64,000 bases of DNA from an uncultured Bryobacteraceae bacterium (GTDB lineage Bacteria > Acidobacteriota > Terriglobia > Bryobacterales > Bryobacteraceae), in assembly GCA_938003835.1 (NCBI GenBank), contig CALKXJ010000007.1:62001-126000 (forward strand), in the 5' to 3' direction. A program made the position numbers and the translations under genes. How positions within the stretch are numbered: the stretch's first letter is position 1; each line of letters starts with the position of its first letter. The notes beneath the pieces were generated by a model. That model searched no databases and was not told the origin of the DNA. It was given only the letters and a program-made list of their open reading frames with translations. Of the stretch, positions 44,599-53,341 are shown piece by piece.

Positions 44599-46044
44599 TC
44601 ATGCGCCCGGGGCGATCCTGAGAGCGTAGGCATGAGCCTGCCACAGCGGTTCGGGCAGCGCCACGGTGAGGTCCTCGCCCTGCTGCGTGAACTTGAGCGG
44701 CTGCTTCCCGCCGAGCAGGCTGATTCGCGAGCCCGCGGGCACCGCGAGCGAACGGATCGTCACCTCGGCCTGGCGCGGCCTGCCGAGCAGAATCGCATAG
44801 AGAACCTCGCCTTTTCGGGTAAACCTGACGGGCAGGCCGTCGGCCGTCGCGCCCTCGGCCCGCTTCCACGGCCGGGTGCCGTAGATCGCCTCGCCGTTGA
44901 CGCGGAGCCAGTCGCCCAAGGCCCGCAGCCGCGCGAGCTGAATCTCCGGGATGCTGCCGTCGGCCTTCGGCCCCACGTTCAGGAGCAGATTGCCGTTCTT
45001 GCTGACGATGTCGATGAGCAGGTGAATCAGTGCGTCCTCGGCAAGGGTGTGCTCGGGCCCCTCCAGCTGGTTGTAGCCGAAGGAGAAACCCAGGCCGCGG
45101 CAGGTCTCCCACTTGTAGTCGGTGATGTCGTCCATCTTTTTGTATTCCGGCGTCACGAAATCGTGGTGCCGGCGCGGCGCACCCGGCTTGCGGATCTCGA
45201 ACCGGTCGTTGATGAGTCCCTCCGGAAAGCGGTTGTAGTAGTCCGCGATGATCTCCTCCAGGCGCCCCTGCTCCGGATAGCCGATGTCGTTCCAGAGGAT
45301 GGCGGGCTGGTAGCGCTCGATGAGCTCGCGCCAGTGCGCGTCGGCGTAACGGGCATATTCGGGCGTGTGGAGAATCGTGCTCCTGACCTGCTCGACCGTC
45401 TCGATCGGCTCCGGATTGAAGCTCCAGTCCAGGCCGCCTGAGTAGTAAAGACCCATTCGCATCTTGCGAGCGCGCACCGCCCGGGTGAGCTCGCCCACAA
45501 TGTCGCGCGCGGCGTGCTGCTGGTCCGGCCGCCGGTTCGGGTTCGCCACTTTGCTGGGCCAGAGCGTAAAGCCGTCGTGATGCTTCGTGGTCAGCACGAC
45601 ATAGCGGGCCCCGGCGCTCCGGAAGATCTCGGCCATCGCCCCCGGATCCCAGCGGGCGATCGCCTCGTTGAAGCGGGGGATGAAGTTCAGGTAGTCGAAG
45701 TCCTTCCCGTAGGTCGCCTCGTGGTGCTTCCGGGTGGGTGAATTGGGGATGCGTAGCGTGTTCAGGTACCACTCCGCGTAGGGGTTGTTGCGGAACCAGA
45801 CCTTCCAGTCCACCTTGCCCAGCTCGCCCACCGGAGTCGCCCAGGCCGGCACCGAGTAAAGGCCCCAGTGGATGAAAATGCCGAACTTGGCGTCGTCGAA
45901 CCACTGCGGGAGCCGGTGTGTCCGGATCGACTCCCAATTCGGCTCGAACCTGGGCCGGGAGGCCTGCCCGGCTCCTCGAGCCTGTGCCGGAAACGCCCCC
46001 AGGGGCGCCAGCCCCGCAAACAGCAATCCTCGCCTGGTCACCAT
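44599..46044 (-). CDS. Exported alpha-L-fucosidase, GH29
   Basis: 481 residues. Tat-like leader (MVTRRGLLFAGLAPLGAF). The GH29 barrel is clear: FGIFIHWGLYSVPAW near the N-terminus, LTTKHHDGFTLWPS, the nucleophile Asp in AILWNDIGYPEQG, and NEGPEHTL-type C-terminal barrel sequence (NQLEGPEHTLAEDAL) closely resembling the Thermotoga-type bacterial fucosidases. C-terminal beta-sandwich about 395-481. It removes terminal alpha-L-fucose from glycans. The GTG three codons earlier (46053) is an alternative start; a TATACT -10 lies at 46068-46073. Confidence 0.93.
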   Translation of the reverse strand: MVTRRGLLFAGLAPLGAFPAQARGAGQASRPRFEPNWESIRTHRLPQWFDDAKFGIFIHWGLYSVPAWATPVGELGKVDWKVWFRNNPYAEWYLNTLRIPNSPTRKHHEATYGKDFDYLNFIPRFNEAIARWDPGAMAEIFRSAGARYVVLTTKHHDGFTLWPSKVANPNRRPDQQHAARDIVGELTRAVRARKMRMGLYYSGGLDWSFNPEPIETVEQVRSTILHTPEYARYADAHWRELIERYQPAILWNDIGYPEQGRLEEIIADYYNRFPEGLINDRFEIRKPGAPRRHHDFVTPEYKKMDDITDYKWETCRGLGFSFGYNQLEGPEHTLAEDALIHLLIDIVSKNGNLLLNVGPKADGSIPEIQLARLRALGDWLRVNGEAIYGTRPWKRAEGATADGLPVRFTRKGEVLYAILLGRPRQAEVTIRSLAVPAGSRISLLGGKQPLKFTQQGEDLTVALPEPLWQAHAYALRIAPGA

Positions 46045-46129
46045 GCCGATCACGCCTCCGCCGCTAGAGTATACCCGTTCGCGGCGGGGCTCCGTCGGAA
46101 GCCCGCCGCTCGGTTAAGCTGGAAGAAAG

Positions 46130-46618
46130 ATGCCGACCAAGGTCAACGAGATCATCGACTCGGCCGCCGCCATCGCCAAGGGGCTCGGGGTTACGCTCAA
46201 GGAGTTCCTCTCGCCGACAATCACGGAGGACTACCCGGACTCGCCCCCGCGCTTCCAGGAGCGCTATCGCGGGGTCCATGTGCTCGAGCGGGACGAAAAC
46301 GGCTTGGAGAAGTGTGTGGCCTGCTTTCTCTGCGCCGCGGCGTGTCCCTCCAATTGCATCTACATCGAGGCGGCCGAGAACACCGACACGATCCGCATCA
46401 GCGGCGGCGAGCGCTACGCCAAGGTCTACAACATCGACTACAACCGCTGCATCTTCTGCGGCTACTGTGTCGAGGCCTGCCCCACTGACGCGATCACACA
46501 CGGCCACGGCTTCGAGATCGCCAGCTATGACACCGTCACGCTCATCTGGCGGAAAGAGCAACTGCTGGCCCAGCCGCGCGAGCCGTATCCGGAGGCCACG
46601 GTCACCGAGGTAGGCTGA
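46130..46618 (+). CDS. nuoI: NuoI-like 2[4Fe-4S] ferredoxin subunit
   Basis: 162 residues with the two complex I cluster motifs CVACFLCAAACPSNC (about 62-76) and CIFCGYCVEACPTD (about 104-117) and the NuoI core ISGGERYAKVYNIDYNRCIF. It would sit at the membrane arm junction of NADH:quinone oxidoreductase, but no other nuo gene is nearby, so this is an isolated copy. GGAAG precedes the ATG. The next gene starts at the base after its stop. Confidence 0.92.
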   Translation: MPTKVNEIIDSAAAIAKGLGVTLKEFLSPTITEDYPDSPPRFQERYRGVHVLERDENGLEKCVACFLCAAACPSNCIYIEAAENTDTIRISGGERYAKVYNIDYNRCIFCGYCVEACPTDAITHGHGFEIASYDTVTLIWRKEQLLAQPREPYPEATVTEVG

Positions 46619-47275
46619 GTGGGTTTCATAGCAACGGCCATCATCCGCGCCGGCCTCGCCCTCGTCGCGGCCGGCTGGCTCACGCTTGCCGCTCCCGCCG
46701 ATCTAAAGACCATCCCACTGCCGCCACCGGACACCTCCGGCGGCAAGCCGCTCATGGAGGCTCTCCGGCTGCGCCGGACCGTGCGGGACTTGCGGCCGGA
46801 GCCGCTTGCGCCCCGCGTCCTCTCCAACCTGCTGTGGGCCGCTTTCGGCATCAATCGGCCCGATTCGGCAGGCCGCACCGCGCCTTCGGCCTGGAATCAG
46901 CAGGAAGTCGACATCTACATCCTCACGCCGGAGGCAGCCTACCTCTACCGGCCGCGACCCCATGAGCTGGAGCCTGTGGTGGCGGGGGATTGGCGCGCGC
47001 TCACGGGGACGGACTCCTTCCTCCGCGAGGCTCCGGTGGTCCTGGTCTACATTGCCGATTTCGCCCGCGCGCCCAAGACCGCCGAAGCCGACCGCCGCTA
47101 TTACGCCGCCGCGCACGCCGGATTCATCGGAGAGAACGTGTACCTGTATTGTGCCTCCGCCGGGCTAGGGACCGTCTTCGCCGATAGCGCCGACCGCACC
47201 GCCCTGGCGAACAAGCTCGGCTTGCGAGCCGAACAGCAGATTACCTTCGTGCAGGCGGTAGGCTACCCCAGATAA
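46619..47275 (+). CDS. Exported nitroreductase-family (SagB/thiazole-oxidase-like) protein
   Basis: 218 residues from a GTG immediately after the nuoI stop. N-terminal signal (MGFIATAIIRAGLALVAAGWLTLA), then RRTVRDLRPEPLAPRVLSNLLWAAFGINR, SAWNQQEVDIYILTPEAAY and HAGFIGENVYLYCASAGLGTVF, the flavin-binding nitroreductase pattern. Export of an FMN enzyme is unusual. Its 3' end overlaps the convergent flgL gene by 13 bp. Coupled to nuoI; possible electron-transfer relationship is inference only. Confidence 0.8.
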   Translation: MGFIATAIIRAGLALVAAGWLTLAAPADLKTIPLPPPDTSGGKPLMEALRLRRTVRDLRPEPLAPRVLSNLLWAAFGINRPDSAGRTAPSAWNQQEVDIYILTPEAAYLYRPRPHELEPVVAGDWRALTGTDSFLREAPVVLVYIADFARAPKTAEADRRYYAAAHAGFIGENVYLYCASAGLGTVFADSADRTALANKLGLRAEQQITFVQAVGYPR

Positions 47276-48168
47276 TCGAACAGGCTCGTACGCGGCAGCC
47301 GGGCTTTGCTTGAAAGCGCGGCCTCCTGCTGAAACCGCGCTTGATTCATCGCCAGAATCGCCTCGGTGAGGTCGGCATCTTCGATCGCGGCGATCTGGCT
47401 CTTCAGGCGAAGTTCTTCTCTGTGAGCCGCCTCGACGGCAGCCGCGATCTGATTCTGCACGGTCCCGTAGAAGGCGAGCTGGTCGTTGAGATGCGACGAG
47501 GCGGTCTGCACCTGTCCGACGGCGGCCTGGATAGCCGCCCCATCGTCCGCCAGAAGCGCGGCGCGGAGGTTGACCAGCGCCTGAAAGGCGTTTCTGGCCG
47601 GGTCTGGGTGGTCAAAAATCTCCGCCGCAGTGCGCGAAACCCGGAAGCGCCCTCCGCCTGGCATCACCGCCTCCCGCGTCGCCGCAGCTCCCTGATAGGA
47701 GCTCACCGGCGGCGTTTGTGACCAGTCCAGTGTGTAGGGTAGGACGCCGTCGGCATCGCCGCTGAAAATATAGCGGCCTTCGACGCTCATCCCGGCCAGG
47801 CTCACCAGTTGCTCGAGCAGCGCTTCGACCTCGATTGCGATCGCCGCGCGATGGGAAGCCGAGACGGTGCTGCTGGCCCCCTGGCCGCCGAGCACGGCCG
47901 CCCGCTCCAGCCGCGTTACGGCAACGGCGAGCGTCTGCTCGGCCGTGTCCGTCTCCGCCTTGAGGCGGCCCAGATTCGACCGGATCTGCTCGGTGGCGGC
48001 CAGCTCCGAGCGCAGCGCCAGGAGGCGTCCGACCTGGTCGGGATCGTCGGAAGCTTCCCTCAACCGCTTGCCCGATGTCACTTCGCGCTGCGCGCGCGCC
48101 AAGCGGTCTTTGATCGCCTCCAGATCACGCAAGAACCGCTCCGTTTGCGCGTCGACCCGTTGAATCAT
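47263..48168 (-). CDS. flgL: Flagellar hook-associated protein FlgL
   Basis: 301 residues, flagellin-superfamily: the N-terminal helical arm IQRVDAQTERFLRDLEAIKD...REVTSGKRLREASDDPDQVGRLLALRSELAA and the C-terminal arm AILAMNQARFQQEAALSSKA are conserved hook-junction sequences. Exported to the hook-filament junction. It lies 18 bp after flgK in a four-gene cluster. Confidence 0.93.
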   Translation of the reverse strand: MIQRVDAQTERFLRDLEAIKDRLARAQREVTSGKRLREASDDPDQVGRLLALRSELAATEQIRSNLGRLKAETDTAEQTLAVAVTRLERAAVLGGQGASSTVSASHRAAIAIEVEALLEQLVSLAGMSVEGRYIFSGDADGVLPYTLDWSQTPPVSSYQGAAATREAVMPGGGRFRVSRTAAEIFDHPDPARNAFQALVNLRAALLADDGAAIQAAVGQVQTASSHLNDQLAFYGTVQNQIAAAVEAAHREELRLKSQIAAIEDADLTEAILAMNQARFQQEAALSSKARLPRTSLFDYLG

Positions 48169-48186
48169 CCCTTGCCTGTCCTCCTG

Positions 48187-49548
48187 CTACCGCACCATCG
48201 CCAGCACCGACTGAATCAGCTCATCGAGCACCGTCACCAGCTTCGCCGCCGCCTGATAGGCACGTTGGTACTGGATCATGGCCGCCGCCTCCTCGTCGAG
48301 ATTGACGCCAGAGGCAGCCTCCCGCAGGCTTCGCGCCTGCGCCAGCAGGGCCGCCTGCATGCCGGCCCCATCCCGTGCGGAGGCCAGCACCTTGCCCGCC
48401 TCGGCGGCGATCGAACCATAGAAGGCGGTGAAGCTCACGCCCTGGATCTCCACGGAGGTCGCCAGCGCCGCCAGATCCAAAGCGTTGCCGTTGCCGCCCG
48501 GCGCCGAGGCGTAGGCCGCGGCGAGCTCGCTCGCCGTGATCGAAGTGACCGAAAGCGTGGAGGCGGCCCCCACAGCTGCCGAGTAGCTGAACAGGTTCAC
48601 CGCCGGCGGCTGCCCGTTCAGGTCCACGCCCGAGGCCAGAATCGAATTGACCCGGTCGGCGAAGGTCTGCGCCAGCAAATCCAGCGAGGCAAGCAGCGAC
48701 GGGATGCGGTCGTTTGCCGTCTCGAGCAGCCCGGCCAGCCGCCCCTGGCTGACACGCGAGGTCATCACCGCTCCGGTGGCGTCCCGCAGCTCGGTCTGCG
48801 GGCCGGAGAAGTCCGCCTGGATCTCGAGCGCCCGATCGCCGATCACCAGCAATGTCTGGCCGCCGATCAGCACCGTCACGCTGCCATCGTCGGCCCGGAG
48901 CGCCTGAAAATCCACCCATTCGGCCAGTTCTTCGAGCGTCCGGTTCAAACGCGCGTCCAGCCCCGCATCGGAGAGTTTCCGCCGGTCATTGCGGATCTCG
49001 GCATTGATCTCCCGGATCGTGTGCGCCAACCGGTTGATGCGCTCCACGGCGCTTTGCACCTCGCGGTTGGTTTCCTGACGCGCCTCCATGAGTGCCGAAG
49101 CGGTCCAGCGAAAGGCTTGCGCCACCTCCCGGGCCCGGCCGAGAACGTTCTCCCGTGCGCCCAGGTCGTTGGGCGTGACCGCGAGTGCGCCGAAGGCGCG
49201 GAAGAGCCGATCCATGGCGCCGGCGACGCCGGAGCCGTCCTGGATGTCGAGAATCGCTTCCAGGCGGGCCATGGCCGTCGCCAGCTGGTCGAGACGTCCG
49301 TGAAGCGACGCCTGGCGGCGGACCAACCGCTCGGCATGCTCGTCTCGCGAGCTCACCAGATCGCTGACCGTGACACCCCCCGGCAGCTCCAGATCCGGCT
49401 GGAAGGCCTGCGCCACCAGGTCCACCTGCTGGCGGGCGTAGCCCGGAGTGGAGGCATTCGCCACATTGTTTTGCACCGTAGCCAGTGCCCGCTCGTAGGC
49501 GCGCAGCGACATAGCCGCGGAATTGAGGCTGGCCAGCAGACCCGGCAT
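48187..49548 (-). CDS. flgK: Flagellar hook-associated protein FlgK
   Basis: 453 residues. The N-terminus SLNSAAMSLRAYERALATVQNNVANASTPGYARQQ is diagnostic of rod/hook-associated proteins, and the C-terminus GVNLDEEAAAMIQYQRAYQAAAKLVTVLDELIQSVL matches FlgK. Slightly shorter than the typical 550. Forms the first junction protein between hook and filament. Confidence 0.95.
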   Translation of the reverse strand: MPGLLASLNSAAMSLRAYERALATVQNNVANASTPGYARQQVDLVAQAFQPDLELPGGVTVSDLVSSRDEHAERLVRRQASLHGRLDQLATAMARLEAILDIQDGSGVAGAMDRLFRAFGALAVTPNDLGARENVLGRAREVAQAFRWTASALMEARQETNREVQSAVERINRLAHTIREINAEIRNDRRKLSDAGLDARLNRTLEELAEWVDFQALRADDGSVTVLIGGQTLLVIGDRALEIQADFSGPQTELRDATGAVMTSRVSQGRLAGLLETANDRIPSLLASLDLLAQTFADRVNSILASGVDLNGQPPAVNLFSYSAAVGAASTLSVTSITASELAAAYASAPGGNGNALDLAALATSVEIQGVSFTAFYGSIAAEAGKVLASARDGAGMQAALLAQARSLREAASGVNLDEEAAAMIQYQRAYQAAAKLVTVLDELIQSVLAMVR

Positions 49549-49590
49549 ACGCCCCCCTTATCGGCAGATTCCGACCTCGCCTTGAGGCCC

Positions 49591-49878
49591 TCAGGCTTCG
49601 AGCGCCAGCCGGTGACCCTCCGGCAACCGCAACGAGCCTTCGGCCGTGTACTGGCCCGCGCGCGCTTCGAGCAGCGCCTCCAGACCCCGGAAAAAGTCCC
49701 GCGCCTGCACCGCCAGCCGCAAGCTCCGCTCGAGTCGGCGCGCGGCGCTGTCGGAGGCGAGCTCCGCGGTGCACCCCGCCAATTGGTGCGCCAAGTGCGC
49801 GGCTTGCTCGATCGAGCCGGCCGTGGCCGCCACAAGCAGCGCCTCCAGCCGCGCCAATACCTCCTCGGTCTCGCTCAT
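49591..49878 (-). CDS. flgN: FlgN-like chaperone, assigned by position
   Basis: 95 residues, all helical (MSETEEVLARLEALLVAATA ... LRLPEGHRLALEA), shorter than usual FlgN (about 140) and with weak similarity. Position between flgM and flgK, and the ATGA overlap with flgM, are the reasons for the name; FlgN escorts FlgK and FlgL to the export apparatus. Confidence 0.6.
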   Translation of the reverse strand: MSETEEVLARLEALLVAATAGSIEQAAHLAHQLAGCTAELASDSAARRLERSLRLAVQARDFFRGLEALLEARAGQYTAEGSLRLPEGHRLALEA

Positions 49879-50207
49879 GGCTTCCCGCCGCCTGCACCGG
49901 GCACGAGCGCCTGCTCGATGAGACGCCGGCTCAGCTCGAGGGCGTCCACCTGGTAACGGCCGGCGCTCACCTCGACACGGAGCTTTTCCAGCCGCGCCGC
50001 CCGCTCCGGGCCATCGACAGCGAGCTCGCGGATCCGGCTGCCCAGCTCGGAGAGAGCCACGCGATCCGGCGACTCCCCCGAGGCCGCCCGGGAGGCGCCC
50101 GCTACGGCCGCTCGCAGGGGCCGGGCCGCCTCCTGCGCTCGGCTGATGCCTTGACCGCCGGGCGCCTCCGGCGCCAACCGGTTCGTATTGGGATCGTCTA
50201 CGCGCAT
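49875..50207 (-). CDS. flgM: Anti-sigma-28 factor FlgM
   Basis: 110 residues, disordered Ala/Arg-rich N-terminus and the conserved C-terminal sigma-binding region RAARLEKLRVEVSAGRYQVDALELSRRLIEQAL. Inhibits FliA until it is exported through the completed hook. Its own upstream sequence carries a sigma-28-like promoter. Ribosome site before the ATG at 50207 is weak. Confidence 0.9.
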   Translation of the reverse strand: MRVDDPNTNRLAPEAPGGQGISRAQEAARPLRAAVAGASRAASGESPDRVALSELGSRIRELAVDGPERAARLEKLRVEVSAGRYQVDALELSRRLIEQALVPGAGGGKP

Positions 50208-50243
50208 ACCGAGTCTGACCGTGCGTGGCCTCCTCGCTGGATC

Positions 50244-50271
50244 TTATCGGACGGATCCGGACAAAGCATTA
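50244..50271 (-). promoter_or_regulatory. Sigma-28 (FliA)-type promoter of flgM-flgN-flgK-flgL
   Basis: Minus strand -10 TCCGATAA (50244-50251, 7/8 to GCCGATAA), 16-bp spacer, -35 TAAT (50268-50271; TAAA consensus). It lies 37 nt upstream of the flgM ATG and gives FlgM negative autoregulation through FliA. Confidence 0.55.
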
Positions 50272-50278
50272 CCGCGGT

Positions 50279-51760
50279 TCATTCGATCACGGTCAAGGGA
50301 ATCTCGACTTCGGCCCTCTGGCCCCGCTCGAGCACCACCGCCGTGCCCGCGCCCTCCGGCCAGTCCCCGCTCGCCTGCCCCCGAAGCTGGTAGGAACTGA
50401 TCACTTCGTAGCGGCCGGGCGGCAACCCATGGAACTGGCAGCGACCCTCGAGGTCGGCCTGCGAAGAACGGAGGCCGCCCACCCGCTGTGCCAGTTCGGC
50501 ATCGCCGGCGCGGAGCCAGACCGGGGCGCCTGCCGCGCCCACGCCACCCGGTCCCCGCACGCGGACCTCGAGCGAGGCAGGCTGGCTGCTCACCAGCAAC
50601 TGAAGCAGGGTCACGGTGCCTGGCAAAAGGCGGAGCTCGGCCAGCTTGGAGCGGCTCTCGGCCTCGAGAATCGCCGCGACATAGGAGTCCGCCGGCGTCG
50701 CGACGCCCAGCTCCCAGCGGCCGGCCGGCCACACCGCCCGCTCGCCGCATTGAATTCGCTCGATGGCGCCTTCGCCGCCCTTGCGCCGGGCGAAAAGCGA
50801 GACCGCACGCAGGTCCGGGCTACCTCCTTCCGAAGCGAGGCACCGGAGCTCCACCACCGGCATCGGCCCCATCTCGAGCGTCACGGCCGCGTCCTGCTCG
50901 CCCAGCGTCAGCTCAGCATAGCCGGAGCGGCCGCCCCCCTCGGCCAGGAGCGCCCAGTCGCCCGGCTCCAGCCCGGAGAACTCGAAGCGCCCGCCCTCGG
51001 TGACCGTCGTTTCGCGCACTCCGGTTTCCGAGATTAGACTGACGCGTTCGGCCGTGCCCCCGAGAAGGCGTCCCGCAAGTTTGGCCAACCGTCCTTCGAG
51101 CGGGGTGATGCGGATCGCCTCGACCTCCTCGTCGAGCCGCACCGTCACTGCTGCCGCCCGGGCTGCCGAGGCCGTCTGCCCGTAGTAGGTCGGCAGCAGC
51201 CCGGCGCCGCCGGCGAGCGCCTGGGCGCCCGTCCGGACCAGATACCGCCCCGGCTCCAGGCCCGGGAGGCGGAACCGCCCCCGGTCATCCGTTCGCGCTG
51301 TCGCCGCCGCCTTCAGGAGCTCGCCCAACCGGAGGGCAGTCACCGAGACGCCGGGCAGGCCCACCTCGTTTTCGTCAACCACTTCGCCGCTGATCGCACC
51401 CAGCCGGGCCAGGCGCACCTCGGCTGTGAAGTGGCCGTCCGCCTCGAGCACGATCGGCGTGCCGGGTTCGCCATGCCACCGCTGCCCGTAGGCACGCGGC
51501 GCAAAGCCCGCCCGCTCGGCCCGCACCGAATAAGTTCCCGGCGCCAGGCCCTGGAACGTCACCGTCCCCCGGCGCCCCGTCCATGCCGAAATCGGCGCGC
51601 CCCCGAGAGGTTCTACAGTCACCTGGGCGCGAGCGAGCGGCCGAGAAGTACGGTTCTCGACCACCGTCACCGTGAGGACGGCTGCCTCGAGCGCCGGCGC
51701 GAGCAGTGCCGCCCAAATAAGCGCCCCGCAGCTAACGGGACCCCAAAAGCTCGAGCGCAC
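50279..51760 (-). CDS. Exported protein with several carboxypeptidase-regulatory-like domains
   Basis: 493 residues from a GTG at 51760 giving signal sequence VRSSFWGPVSCGALIWAALLAPALEA. Repeated beta-sandwich units, each with a GxxxxxGLxPGxYxVxA pattern (VTFQGLAPGTYSVRAERAGF, RFRLPGLEPGRYLVRTGAQA, RFEFSGLEPGDWALLAEGGG, RCQFHGLPPGRYEVISSYQL), indicate about four to five such domains. Surface adhesin-like or scaffold; no enzyme site seen. The first codon overlaps the HTH gene stop. Confidence 0.8.
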   Translation of the reverse strand: MRSSFWGPVSCGALIWAALLAPALEAAVLTVTVVENRTSRPLARAQVTVEPLGGAPISAWTGRRGTVTFQGLAPGTYSVRAERAGFAPRAYGQRWHGEPGTPIVLEADGHFTAEVRLARLGAISGEVVDENEVGLPGVSVTALRLGELLKAAATARTDDRGRFRLPGLEPGRYLVRTGAQALAGGAGLLPTYYGQTASAARAAAVTVRLDEEVEAIRITPLEGRLAKLAGRLLGGTAERVSLISETGVRETTVTEGGRFEFSGLEPGDWALLAEGGGRSGYAELTLGEQDAAVTLEMGPMPVVELRCLASEGGSPDLRAVSLFARRKGGEGAIERIQCGERAVWPAGRWELGVATPADSYVAAILEAESRSKLAELRLLPGTVTLLQLLVSSQPASLEVRVRGPGGVGAAGAPVWLRAGDAELAQRVGGLRSSQADLEGRCQFHGLPPGRYEVISSYQLRGQASGDWPEGAGTAVVLERGQRAEVEIPLTVIE

Positions 51761-52070
51761 GGAACCACCATCTCCGCGACCGCTGGGGCTGCTGCGGCGC
51801 CCCTTCGGCAGCACCGCACCATGCCCGGTAGCGGGTCAGGATCTTTTCGGGATCGGTTCCGATCGCCTCGGCATACTGGCGGATGTAGCTGGTGGCGAAG
51901 ATGCCGGCGGGGAGCTGTTCAAAGTCGCCCGCCTCGATGGCCCGCAGGAAGCGGATGCTGATCTTGGTGCGGTCGGCGATCGCCTCCAGGCTCAGGCCGG
52001 CACGCAGCCTCTGCTGTTCGAGCCAGGTGGCCTTGCCGGAGGGTTGTCTTCTTCTGGAAGCGCCTCCCAT
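51732..52070 (-). CDS. RodZ-like helix-turn-helix protein
   Basis: 112 residues. EQQRLRAGLSLEAIADRTKISIRFLRAIEAGDFEQLPAGIFATSYIRQYAEAIGTDPEKIL matches the N-terminal HTH of RodZ and related proteins; the membrane helix and C-terminal domain of RodZ are absent. Two earlier starts are possible: an ATG at 52109 and a GTG at 52148 that would overlap the TPR stop as GTGA. The start at 52070 is chosen for the compact domain and nearby GGGAA. Confidence 0.72.
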   Translation of the reverse strand: MGGASRRRQPSGKATWLEQQRLRAGLSLEAIADRTKISIRFLRAIEAGDFEQLPAGIFATSYIRQYAEAIGTDPEKILTRYRAWCGAAEGAPQQPQRSRRWWFRALELLGSR

Positions 52071-52144
52071 ATGCGTTCCCGCGCGTCGGGCGATACCCGC
52101 CTCGGCCATGATAGCGCATCCGGGCCTCCGGACCGCCGGCGCCC

Positions 52145-52465
52145 TCACGACTCTCCGAGAAGCGCCAGCAGGCCTTCAAGCTGCTCCCGGGCGTGATCGT
52201 TGCCAGTGCGCCGGCAGGCCTCGATTCCGCGCTGGTAGAGAGCCCGTGCCCCCTCCAGCCGGCCCAGGCGCTCGAGTGCCTGCCCGCCGTATACGTAGGC
52301 GGCGACGTAGTCGGCGTCGCCGGCAATCACCGCCTCAAACTCCCGCACCGCCGCCTCGAGCTCGCCACGCCCCACCAGCTCCATGGCCAGCATGTAGCGG
52401 GTGCGGTTGTCTGAAGGATTCTGTTCGACAAGCTGGCGGAGCACACCGAGCCGATCCGACGCCAT
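52145..52465 (-). CDS. Small TPR protein
   Basis: 106 residues with two or three TPR helical pairs (NPSDNRTRYMLAMELVGRGE, ADYVAAYVYGGQALERLGRLEGARALYQRGIEAC). No signal peptide. First gene of a leftward group with the HTH gene. TAGAAT at 52472-52477 ends 6 nt before the ATG; the 6-nt gap is all G. Confidence 0.8.
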   Translation of the reverse strand: MASDRLGVLRQLVEQNPSDNRTRYMLAMELVGRGELEAAVREFEAVIAGDADYVAAYVYGGQALERLGRLEGARALYQRGIEACRRTGNDHAREQLEGLLALLGES

Positions 52466-52471
52466 CCCCCC

Positions 52472-52477
52472 ATTCTA
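52472..52477 (-). promoter_or_regulatory. -10 hexamer 6 nt before the TPR-gene ATG
   Basis: TAGAAT (5/6) followed by GGGGGG then the ATG at 52465; the start of transcription would lie at about the ATG. Confidence 0.35.
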
Positions 52478-52499
52478 AGGCCGCCCCGAGCGCTGCGCT

Positions 52500-53006
52500 A
52501 TGCTGGAAGCCGTGAGCGAACTGCCGCCGGCTCGCCCGGTGCGGGAGTCCATCTCTGAGTATTCGGAGATCGCCCTGCCCAATGACGCCAATCCGCTTGG
52601 CCACCTGCTCGGCGGTCGCGTCATGCATCTGGTGGATATGGCCGGAGCCTTGGCCGCTTCGCGTCATTCCCGGCGGCCGGTGGTCACTGTCGCCGTCGAT
52701 CATATGACCTTCCTCAGCCCGGTGCACATCGGGCAGCTTCTCATCCTGCGCTCTTCGGTGAACCGTGCTTTCCGCACGTCGATGGAGGTGGGCGTCAAGG
52801 TCATGGTCGAGGATTTGCGGACCGGCGAGGTACGCCACACTTCATCGGCCTACCTGACTTTTGTCGCCCTGGATGATGAGGGACGGCCCACTCCAGTGCC
52901 GCCCGTCATCCCGGAAACACCAGAGCAGAGGCGCCGCTTCGAGGAGGCCGGAGAACGCCGCCGCTACCGGCTCCAGCTCCGGGAACGACTGCGGGCGAAA
53001 CCCTAG
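52500..53006 (+). CDS. Acyl-CoA thioesterase, hotdog fold
   Basis: 168 residues with the YciA/BACH pattern: [31 protein letters not shown], then [26 protein letters not shown]. Asn/Asp in NDANPLG and Asp in VDMAG are the family catalytic set. Cleaves acyl-CoA thioesters. An in-frame GTG at 52512 is an alternative start. The TAG stop shares a CTAG tetranucleotide with the TAG of the convergent hfq gene. Confidence 0.88.
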   Translation: MLEAVSELPPARPVRESISEYSEIALPNDANPLGHLLGGRVMHLVDMAGALAASRHSRRPVVTVAVDHMTFLSPVHIGQLLILRSSVNRAFRTSMEVGVKVMVEDLRTGEVRHTSSAYLTFVALDDEGRPTPVPPVIPETPEQRRRFEEAGERRRYRLQLRERLRAKP

Positions 53007-53320
53007 CCCTCGGCCTTGTACATGTACTTGATGTTCGGCTTATAAATCAAAAGATTCGGCTCGTTCGTCCGGGCCAGCTTCAGGCAGCTCTTGTCGTACC
53101 ATTCGATCGTGCCGTGCACCGTCTCCCCATCGCGCAGCACAATCACCATCGGCGTCCGCGTCTGCATCTGCTTCAGATAGTAAAAATTCTCGGCGTTGGT
53201 GTGCTCGGGCGGCGGCGCCTTCTTCTTGTTGCTGTTGGCATGATTGTTGCGGCGGGCGCCGACCTGCTCTTTCGCCTCCGCAAAAGACGGGCGGATGAGT
53301 TTACGGTTTGAGGCCTCCAC
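53003..53320 (-). CDS. hfq: Hfq-like RNA chaperone with N-terminal extension
   Basis: 105 residues. The Sm core is the C-terminal half: [20 protein letters not shown] (Sm1 start), [43 protein letters not shown]. Compared with the classic Hfq the Gln8/Asp9 pair and the YKHAIS motif are changed (YKPNIK here), while about 40 charged residues precede the core. The GTG at 53320 is selected because AGGAGA sits 8 nt upstream; the open frame to 53365 is less likely. Hexameric RNA chaperone assignment is by family. Confidence 0.8.
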   Translation of the reverse strand: MEASNRKLIRPSFAEAKEQVGARRNNHANSNKKKAPPPEHTNAENFYYLKQMQTRTPMVIVLRDGETVHGTIEWYDKSCLKLARTNEPNLLIYKPNIKYMYKAEG

Positions 53321-53341
53321 GCTGTGTCTCCTGTTTTCGGC

